Part shown: positions 1 to 5,261 of the stretch, piece by piece | Position numbering within the stretch: position 1 is the first letter of the stretch | How the letters are laid out: each line of letters opens with the position of its first letter | Assembly (NCBI GenBank): GCA_900553245.1 | Contig: USCP01000024.1 | Coordinates: 1 to 14,882 of the forward strand | Length of the DNA: 14,882 nt | Source of the DNA: an uncultured Peptococcaceae bacterium | GTDB lineage: Bacteria > Bacillota > Peptococcia > Peptococcales > Peptococcaceae | Direction: 5' to 3' | Notes under the pieces: model-generated | The model's input: only the letters and a program-made list of their open reading frames with translations | What the model was told of the DNA's origin: nothing | Databases searched by the model: none | Program-made: the position numbers and the translations under genes

Positions 1-238
1 CTATAATAAAGATAAAATTAGAATAAATGAATCTATGAATTGTGTCAAGTTATAGAATGTCATCATGAGCCAAATAATGGCATAATCATTCATTTTTTTA
101 ACAATACAATAGGATGCCAAAATCTTGTTGTTAATAATAGGTTTAGCGAATTTTTTTAGAAAAGAGATTGAAAATACATGTATAATCATTCAAGTGATTG
201 TATATAATAGTGAAGGCTGATAAGAGTGTTGTAAAGTT
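1..238. other. AT-rich intergenic region without a convincing gene
   Basis: This stretch is visibly richer in A and T than the rest of the window. It holds no plus-strand ORF with a ribosome binding site. A 62-codon minus-strand ORF (189 down to 1, stop at the very edge) is hydrophobic but has no Shine-Dalgarno and resembles no family I know. An imperfect hairpin (178-188 with 195-205, six-base loop, two G-T pairs) lies in it. The A/T-rich tract just before 239 could act as an UP element for the lepB promoter. That role is inference. Confidence 0.6.
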
Positions 239-267
239 TTGACGAGGGTGCGGGAGCATGCTATACT
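239..267 (+). promoter_or_regulatory. Sigma-A promoter for lepB operon
   Basis: The -35 element TTGACG (239-244) is separated by exactly 17 bases from the -10 element TATACT (262-267). A TG dinucleotide at 259-260 adds an extended -10. Transcription should begin near 274, leaving a leader of about 70 nt before lepB. This is one of the two best promoter matches in the window. Confidence 0.8.
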
Positions 268-345
268 AACAGGTAGTCTAAAGTTTTGGATGAAAATGAA
301 AAATGAACTATTCGTTATGGATGAAGATAGAGAGCAGGTGATATT

Positions 346-894
346 TTGAGCGAAGCTGAAGAAAAACAAAAGACAAGTATTTTTAAGGAGTACATTCTGC
401 CGGTATTTATTGCATTGGCTATTGTGTTTGTAATAAGAACATTCTTTTTAGGAATGTTTTATGTGCCAAGTGAATCAATGGTGCCGACCTTAGAAATCAA
501 TGATCATGTGGCTGTTACGAAACTCTCCTATAAAATGCATGAACCAGAACGCGGTGATGTTGTAGTCTTTAAGTATCCGCCAAATGAGGAACAGGGGCTT
601 AAAGAGGTCGATTATGTAAAGCGTTTAATTGGCCTTCCGGGCGAGACCTTAGAAATTAAAAATAACACGGTGTTTATTGATGGCACGCCATTAAAGGAAA
701 CGTATCTTAATGAAGGAACAAATATGCCGGATTATGGTCCTATCACAATCCCAGAGGGGGAATATTTTATGATGGGCGATAATCGTAACAATTCGAGTGA
801 CAGTCGCGCTTGGGGTTTTGTTCCTGAAGAATATTTGATTGGGAAGGCGCAATTTATTTACTGGCCGTTTGCCCACATAGGAGGTTTGAATTAA
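346..894 (+). CDS. lepB: Signal peptidase I (LepB/SipS family)
   Basis: Membrane-anchored serine protease that removes signal peptides from exported proteins on the outer face of the cytoplasmic membrane. The 182-residue protein has a short charged N-terminus, one transmembrane segment at about residues 16-36, then the family boxes in order: SESMVPTL with nucleophile Ser44, YVKRLIGLPGE with general base Lys92, and GDNRNNSSDSR at 144-154. The length fits the small Gram-positive type with one N-terminal anchor. The start is TTG at 346, preceded by AGGTG at 335-339; no in-frame ATG is available nearby. The stop overlaps the rbgA start by one base, so the two are probably translationally coupled. 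In many Firmicutes lepB lies between rplS and rbgA; rplS is not seen upstream here. Family assignment is near certain. Confidence 0.96.
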   Translation: MSEAEEKQKTSIFKEYILPVFIALAIVFVIRTFFLGMFYVPSESMVPTLEINDHVAVTKLSYKMHEPERGDVVVFKYPPNEEQGLKEVDYVKRLIGLPGETLEIKNNTVFIDGTPLKETYLNEGTNMPDYGPITIPEGEYFMMGDNRNNSSDSRAWGFVPEEYLIGKAQFIYWPFAHIGGLN

Positions 895-1748
895 TGGATA
901 TTCAATGGTTTCCTGGCCATATGGCCAAAGCAAGACGTGTTATTGAAGAAGAACTACGTTTGGTGGACGTGGTGATTGAATTGGTAGATGCACGTATTCC
1001 GGAAAGCAGCCGCAATCCTCTATTGGGGCAAATTATTGGAAATAAACGTCCACGCCTCATTATTTTAAATAAGGCTGATTTGGCCGATCCAGATCGCACT
1101 CAGTATTGGATTAAAAAATATACAAATAATAAAAACTTGGCGATTTCCGTAAATTCTACAAGTGGTCGTAAGAAGTTGATTCAATCCGTTGTTGAAGCCT
1201 TACATTCTTTAACAGAAGCTAAACGTCAACGTTATCTTGAAAAAGGCGCTACAAATGTTCCGATTCGCGTTATGGTAGTAGGCATTCCTAATGTAGGGAA
1301 AAGTACATTTATCAATATGCTTCTTGGAAAAGGCGTTGCAACGACCGGCAATAAGCCAGGGGTGACGAAAGGTAAGCAATGGGTTCGATTGACCGATGAC
1401 ATTGAGCTTTTAGATACGCCTGGGATGCTTTGGCATAAGTTTGAAGACCAAGAAGTCGGTTATAAGCTGGCGATGACAGGTGCTATTAGCGATGAGGTTT
1501 TTGTTTGGGAAGTAATTGCTTTTCGTTTCTTGAAAATCGTTCAAGAAAAATATCCGAATCAATTGGCGGAACGCTATGAGCTAGTGCCGGAAGAAGTGGG
1601 TGCAATGGATACCTACGAAATGATGCAAACCATTGGACGAAAGCGTGGCGCAATCGTTCGAGGAAATAAGGTGGACGACCTTAAGACCTCTCATATTATC
1701 ATTAAAGATTTTAGAGATAATAAGATTGGTCGCATTACTTTGGAATAG
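894..1748 (+). CDS. rbgA: Ribosome biogenesis GTPase RbgA/YlqF
   Basis: GTPase that acts late in assembly of the 50S ribosomal subunit in the cytoplasm. The 284-residue protein shows the circularly permuted GTPase order of the YlqF/YawG family: G4 NKAD at 59-62 comes first, then G1 GIPNVGKS at 130-137, G2 around Thr158 (KPGVTK) and G3 DTPG at 174-177. The N-terminal IQWFPGHMAKA and DARIPESSRNP segments and the C-terminal RNA-binding region ending KIGRITLE are typical. The ATG at 894 follows AGGAGG (879-884) and overlaps the lepB stop as TAATG. Pairing with lepB is common in Firmicutes, but the usual next gene rnhB is replaced here by asnS. Confidence 0.96.
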   Translation: MDIQWFPGHMAKARRVIEEELRLVDVVIELVDARIPESSRNPLLGQIIGNKRPRLIILNKADLADPDRTQYWIKKYTNNKNLAISVNSTSGRKKLIQSVVEALHSLTEAKRQRYLEKGATNVPIRVMVVGIPNVGKSTFINMLLGKGVATTGNKPGVTKGKQWVRLTDDIELLDTPGMLWHKFEDQEVGYKLAMTGAISDEVFVWEVIAFRFLKIVQEKYPNQLAERYELVPEEVGAMDTYEMMQTIGRKRGAIVRGNKVDDLKTSHIIIKDFRDNKIGRITLE

Positions 1749-1764
1749 GGGAGAGAGTCGAAGC

Positions 1765-3105
1765 GTGTTATTGCAAGATTTAATGAAAGATTATCAAGCG
1801 TATGATGCAAAGAAAGTCCTATTAAACGGTTGGGTACGTACAGTACGTAAATCGAAAGAATTCGGCTTCATTGAATTAAATGATGGGACCACTTTGAAAA
1901 ATGTGCAATTGGTATATGGTAATGAGCTGGAAAACTTCGAAGCCATTGGCCGTTTGACGGTAGGGAGTGCATTGCATTGCGAAGGGTTTGTGAAGTGCAC
2001 CGAAGGCGGAAAACAAGATTTTGAAATTCAAGTAACCGAGTTAGAGATTTTAAACCAAGCACCTTCTGAGTATCCTTTGCAAAAGAAACGACACACATTC
2101 GAGTATCTGCGTACACAAGCACATTTGCGTCCACGCACCAATACGTTTTCTGCGGTATTTAGAATGCGTTCAGTGATGGCTTATGCGGTACATCAATTTT
2201 TCCAAGAACGAGGGTTTGTTTATACCCATACCCCGATTATTACCGCCAGTGATGCGGAAGGTGCTGGGGAAATGTTTGGTATATCCGCAGGGGATGATAA
2301 AGAATTTTTTGGTCGTCCAGCAAATTTATCGGTGAGCGGACAACTTAATGCCGAAGCCTATGCCCTCGCATTTCAAAATGTGTATACCTTTGGTCCAACT
2401 TTCCGTGCTGAAAATTCAAATACGACCCGTCATGCAGCTGAATTTTGGATGATCGAGCCGGAAATTGCATTTGCAAATTTGCAAGACGATATTCAACTTG
2501 CGGAAGATTTTATCAAGTTTATGATTGAAAGTGCGTTCAATCGCTTGCCGGATGAAATGGATTTCTTTGACCAACGCATTGAAAAAGGATTAATTGCCCG
2601 TTTGGATGCAATAAAGAATGCAGAATTTGTAAGAATGAATTATACTGAAGCTGTGGACTTGCTTTTGAAGTCCAATAAAAAATTTGATTACCCAGTGGAA
2701 TGGGGCATTGACTTACAAAGCGAACACGAACGTTTCTTAACGGAAGAAATCATCAAGGGGCCTGTGTTCCTGACTGATTATCCGAAGGACATTAAAGCCT
2801 TTTACATGCGCATGAACGATGATGAAAAAACGGTTGCAGCAGTTGATTTGTTGGTACCGGGCATCGGCGAAATCATTGGAGGCAGTCAACGTGAGGAACG
2901 TGTGGATCATTTGATTGCACGCATGGAACAATTAGGCATGGACACCAATGCGTATGATTGGTACTTAGATTTACGTCGTTTTGGTGGCGTAGAGCATGCC
3001 GGTTTTGGTGTTGGCTTTGAAAGATTGTTAATGTATCTAAGCGGAATGAGCAACATTAGAGATGTGATTCCGTTTCCACGCACACCAGGTTCAATTTTAT
3101 TCTAA
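1765..3105 (+). CDS. asnS: Asparaginyl-tRNA synthetase
   Basis: Class IIb aminoacyl-tRNA synthetase charging tRNA-Asn with asparagine. The N-terminal OB-fold anticodon-binding domain (LLNGWVRTVRKSKEFGFIELNDG) is followed by the class II catalytic core: motif 1 around MAYAVHQFFQERGF, motif 2 FGPTFRAE at 209-216 and motif 3 GFGVGFERLLMY at 413-424. EFWMIEPEIAF after motif 2 distinguishes AsnRS from AspRS. The reading frame is open further upstream to an ATG at 1633, but that part lies inside rbgA and is not AsnRS-like. GTG at 1765 is chosen because it directly precedes the conserved OB fold and follows a GGGGAGAG tract (1748-1755). The spacing is somewhat long, so TTG 1771 is possible. The protein is 446 residues, close to the usual length (E. 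coli about 466). It begins 16 nt after rbgA. Confidence 0.95.
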   Translation: MLLQDLMKDYQAYDAKKVLLNGWVRTVRKSKEFGFIELNDGTTLKNVQLVYGNELENFEAIGRLTVGSALHCEGFVKCTEGGKQDFEIQVTELEILNQAPSEYPLQKKRHTFEYLRTQAHLRPRTNTFSAVFRMRSVMAYAVHQFFQERGFVYTHTPIITASDAEGAGEMFGISAGDDKEFFGRPANLSVSGQLNAEAYALAFQNVYTFGPTFRAENSNTTRHAAEFWMIEPEIAFANLQDDIQLAEDFIKFMIESAFNRLPDEMDFFDQRIEKGLIARLDAIKNAEFVRMNYTEAVDLLLKSNKKFDYPVEWGIDLQSEHERFLTEEIIKGPVFLTDYPKDIKAFYMRMNDDEKTVAAVDLLVPGIGEIIGGSQREERVDHLIARMEQLGMDTNAYDWYLDLRRFGGVEHAGFGVGFERLLMYLSGMSNIRDVIPFPRTPGSILF

Positions 3106-3117
3106 GGAGTAGATATT

Positions 3118-3612
3118 ATGGCTAAAGACGCAACTTTTGATATTGTTTCTGAAGTAAATATGGCGGAAGTAACCAATGCTGTCAATCAAGCTGAAAAGGA
3201 AATCAGCCAACGCTATGACTTCAAGGGTGTAAATACTGAAATTGTTCTCGAAAACAACGGTTTAAAGATTACCACCGGTGATGATATGCACTTAAAGAGT
3301 GTGGTGGATATTCTTCAATCTAAATTTATCAAACGTCAAGTTCCTATTGACAATCTTGAATACGGCAAAGTGGAAGCTGCTGCCGGCGGTAGTGTGCGCC
3401 AAATGGTGACCATTAAGCAAGGGATTGAAAAAGATTTAGCAAAGAAAATTTCTAAGGATATTAAGGACAGTAAACTTAAAGTACAAACCCAGTATATGGA
3501 TGATAAAATTCGTGTAAGCGGGAAGAAAATTGACGATTTGCAAGCGGTAATTGCTAATTTGAAGAACAACGATTACGGTATTAGTTTGCAATTTAATAAT
3601 TTCAGATCTTAG
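3118..3612 (+). CDS. yajQ: YajQ family nucleotide-binding protein (UPF0234)
   Basis: The 164-residue protein has the family N-terminus (ATFDIVSEVNMAEVTNAVNQ), the RYDFKGV motif, and the central QVPIDNLEYGKVE and C-terminal ISLQFNNFR segments. YajQ proteins have two ferredoxin-like domains and bind nucleotides; in Xanthomonas a homologue binds cyclic di-GMP, but no cellular role is established for Firmicutes, so I give no specific function. The ATG follows AAGGAG (3104-3109) directly at the end of asnS with a 12-nt gap. It is therefore the last gene of the lepB-rbgA-asnS-yajQ unit, ahead of the terminator at 3621. The family call is secure. Confidence 0.95.
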   Translation: MAKDATFDIVSEVNMAEVTNAVNQAEKEISQRYDFKGVNTEIVLENNGLKITTGDDMHLKSVVDILQSKFIKRQVPIDNLEYGKVEAAAGGSVRQMVTIKQGIEKDLAKKISKDIKDSKLKVQTQYMDDKIRVSGKKIDDLQAVIANLKNNDYGISLQFNNFRS

Positions 3613-3620
3613 TAAACAGA

Positions 3621-3658
3621 GGACAAGGCTTCTTTTTTTGAAGAGGCCTTGTCCTTTT
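3621..3658 (+). terminator. Intrinsic terminator after yajQ
   Basis: GGACAAGGC (3621-3629) pairs perfectly with GCCTTGTCC (3646-3654). The stem is extended inward by TTCTT against AAGAG with one G-T pair, leaving a T-rich loop. Only four T residues follow (3655-3658), but the stem is long and GC-rich. It closes the lepB-rbgA-asnS-yajQ unit. Confidence 0.85.
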
Positions 3659-3698
3659 GCGATATTATAGTAGTAGGCGTGCCACAAAACTTATCATT

Positions 3699-3713
3699 AT
3701 TAAGACTCATAAT
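3699..3713. promoter_or_regulatory. Upstream palindromic operator-like site (site 1)
   Basis: ATTAAGACTCATAAT is a 15-bp palindrome around C3706 with one mismatched pair. It is the partner of the perfect palindrome at 3741-3755. The wider segments 3696-3714 and 3740-3758 form an 18-of-19 inverted repeat. It is likely bound by a dimeric regulator, with the adjacent ccpN product the prime candidate (inference). Confidence 0.6.
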
Positions 3714-3726
3714 TCGTTATTTTGTG

Positions 3727-3755
3727 TTGCAAATTGTTCAATTATGAGTCATAAT
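3727..3755 (+). promoter_or_regulatory. Probable promoter of ccpN-ppsR-ppdK
   Basis: TTGCAA (3727-3732) and CATAAT (3750-3755) are 17 bases apart, matching 4 and 5 of 6 consensus bases. An alternative pair is TTGTTC (3734-3739) with TATTAT (3758-3763) at 18 bases. That one would start transcription almost inside the Shine-Dalgarno, so I prefer the first. In either case the palindrome at 3741-3755 would lie under RNA polymerase. Confidence 0.45.
3741..3755. promoter_or_regulatory. Promoter-proximal palindromic operator (site 2)
   Basis: ATTATGAGTCATAAT is a perfect 7+1+7 palindrome centred on G3748. It overlaps the -10 of the probable ccpN promoter. Its centre is 42 bp from that of site 1, four turns of B-DNA, so proteins bound at both sites would lie on the same DNA face. 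The geometry suggests repression. The identity of the regulator is inferred from the adjacent CcpN-type gene. Confidence 0.65.
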
Positions 3756-3772
3756 AATATTATGCGAGAGCG

Positions 3773-3792
3773 AAAGGAGGAGAAGTCTTATT
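3773..3792 (+). promoter_or_regulatory. Shine-Dalgarno deciding a probable ATT start of ccpN
   Basis: GAAAGGAGG (3772-3780) is a full-strength ribosome binding site. Nine bases after it is ATT (3790-3792), in frame with the CcpN coding sequence. No ATG, GTG or TTG in that frame lies within reach. The next in-frame GTG (3829) has no Shine-Dalgarno and would cut off the first helix of the HTH domain. Confidence 0.7.
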
Positions 3793-4431
3793 CGACTCAA
3801 TGAAAAACAACTTCAAATTCTGGATATTGTGAAAGCACAGAGTCCGATTACCGGCGATAAAATCGCAGCTTTGATGAAAACAACGCGTGCATCCTTACGT
3901 TCTGATTTAACCTTTTTAACGCAATTAGGTTTGTTGGAAGCAAGACCACGTGTTGGTTATTATTACAGCCAATCTCGCCAGGGATATGACATTTATATGA
4001 AGATGATTCAAATGTCTGTTTCTGATTATCAAAGTATGCCGGTGGTTGTGAACGAAAAAGCGACTGCTTACGATGCACTCGTATCACTGTTTATTAATAA
4101 TATCGGCACCTTGTTTATTGTGAATGAGGATGGTTTATTGGAAGGTGTTCTTTCCCGAAAAGATCTCCTCAAATTGGCGATTGGGACAACGGACATGCAC
4201 AAAGTGCCGGTAAGTGTTATTATGACCAGAATGCCGAACATTATTATGACAACTCCTGATGAGAGTCTGTGGAACGCTGCACAAAAATTAATTACGCATG
4301 AAATTGATGGTCTGCCGGTTGTAAAAAAAGTTGGTGTTGACCAATTTGAAGTATTAGGCCGGTTTACTAAAACAAACGTGGTGCGTGCTTTTGTTGACAT
4401 AGGCTATGGATACGCAGGAGAAGAATTGTGA
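3790..4431 (+). CDS. ccpN: CcpN-type transcriptional repressor (HTH + two CBS domains)
   Basis: Repressor of the CcpN/YqzB family, which in Bacillus subtilis turns off gluconeogenic genes (gapB, pckA) when glycolytic carbon is present. An N-terminal winged HTH (about residues 1-62) contains SPITGDKIAALMKTTRASLR and LEARPRVGYYY, hallmark segments of the family. Two CBS domains follow (about 78-210, from MPVVVNEKATAYDAL), the nucleotide-sensing part. With the ATT start at 3790 the product is 213 residues, matching the roughly 212 of B. subtilis CcpN, and it begins RLNEKQLQILDIVK as expected for helix 1. With GTG 3829 it would be only 200 residues and lack helix 1. The stop overlaps the ppsR start (TGATG). 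Paired palindromes upstream suggest autoregulation. The family call is firm; the start and the regulon are inferred. Confidence 0.88.
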   Translation: MRLNEKQLQILDIVKAQSPITGDKIAALMKTTRASLRSDLTFLTQLGLLEARPRVGYYYSQSRQGYDIYMKMIQMSVSDYQSMPVVVNEKATAYDALVSLFINNIGTLFIVNEDGLLEGVLSRKDLLKLAIGTTDMHKVPVSVIMTRMPNIIMTTPDESLWNAAQKLITHEIDGLPVVKKVGVDQFEVLGRFTKTNVVRAFVDIGYGYAGEEL

Positions 4432-5261
4432 TGAACCAAGTGCAAAAAGTATCGGTTTATATTTTATCGGATTCTATCGGTGAGACTGCACAGTATGTTG
4501 CTCGTGCGGCGGCGAATCAGTTTCCAGGAATTGAAGTTTCCTACAAACACATTCCGTTTGTAGAAGACACTGCATACATTACCGATGTGTTAGAGCGTAT
4601 AGATCCTAAAGATAGTATTCTAATGTTTACGCTGGTCGTAGAACAGTTAAAAGAATATGTGATTGGGTTTTGTAAGCAACGTGGCATTAAATATTGTGAC
4701 GTGTTGGACAGTCCGTTTTACGCATTTGAATCTTTGACGGGAATTAAGCCTGCCGGTAAGCCGGGGTTGATTCAGCGAATGGATGAAAGCTATTTTAAAA
4801 AAATTGAAGCCATGGAATTTGCGATTAAATACGATGATGGTAAGGATGTTCGTGGCATAGAAAATGCCGACCTTATTCTAGTTGGGGTTTCCAGAACATC
4901 GAAAACACCACTTTCTATGTATATGGCTTATCGTGGGATTAAAGTGGCTAATGTTCCGCTGGTTCCGGAAGTAAGAGTGAGTGAAAGATTATTTGAAATT
5001 CCTAAAAACAAAATTATTGGATTAACCATTCAACCGGATATTTTGGGAGAAATTCGTCATGAACGAGTAAAAGGATTGGGGGTAACGAGTACCACTGATT
5101 ATACCGATCTTGGCAGAATTTTGGATGAACTGGAATACTCGGAGAAAATCATGCGTCGTATTGGTTGTCCGGTGATTGATGTGACTCATAAAGCTGTAGA
5201 AGAAACTGCTAGTATTATTCTGCAAATTTACTATGACAGAGGAGAGAATATCATTGGCTAA
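4431..5261 (+). CDS. ppsR: Pyruvate, phosphate dikinase regulatory protein (PDRP/DUF299)
   Basis: Bifunctional cytoplasmic enzyme that inactivates PPDK by ADP-dependent phosphorylation of an active-site threonine and reactivates it by Pi-dependent dephosphorylation. The protein (276 residues from ATG 4431) opens with VYILSDSIGETA, carries the family P-loop GVSRTSKT at 152-159, and has the conserved HIPFVED and RMDESYFKKIEAMEF segments. Length is normal for the family. ATG 4431 overlaps the ccpN stop as TGATG, preceded by AGGAG (4416-4420). GTG 4428, one codon earlier, has slightly better spacing and cannot be excluded. In B. subtilis the homologue YqfL also follows ccpN. Here the cognate target ppdK comes directly next with an 8-nt overlap, which makes PPDK the substrate rather than PEP synthase. 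Confidence 0.95.
   Translation: MNQVQKVSVYILSDSIGETAQYVARAAANQFPGIEVSYKHIPFVEDTAYITDVLERIDPKDSILMFTLVVEQLKEYVIGFCKQRGIKYCDVLDSPFYAFESLTGIKPAGKPGLIQRMDESYFKKIEAMEFAIKYDDGKDVRGIENADLILVGVSRTSKTPLSMYMAYRGIKVANVPLVPEVRVSERLFEIPKNKIIGLTIQPDILGEIRHERVKGLGVTSTTDYTDLGRILDELEYSEKIMRRIGCPVIDVTHKAVEETASIILQIYYDRGENIIG

Noticed and set aside
62..76. Possible third copy of the ccpN palindrome (ATCATGAGCC)
   Set aside because: Matches only about 10 of 15 positions and loses the right half-site; within chance for AT-rich DNA.
1..189. Minus-strand ORF of 62 codons, hydrophobic
   Set aside because: No Shine-Dalgarno, AT-rich low-complexity composition, no recognisable family; likely chance.
1633..1764. N-terminal extension of asnS from ATG 1633
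   Set aside because: Lies wholly in another frame of rbgA apart from the last 16 bases, unlike any AsnRS N-terminus; GTG 1765 gives the normal protein.
3800..3832. ATG 3800 as a start near the ccpN ribosome binding site
   Set aside because: Different frame, stops after ten codons, and is 19 nt from the Shine-Dalgarno.
5233..5253. ATG 5233 as ppdK start
   Set aside because: No Shine-Dalgarno before it, while AGGAG inside this segment is correctly placed for TTG 5254, which gives the usual PPDK N-terminus.
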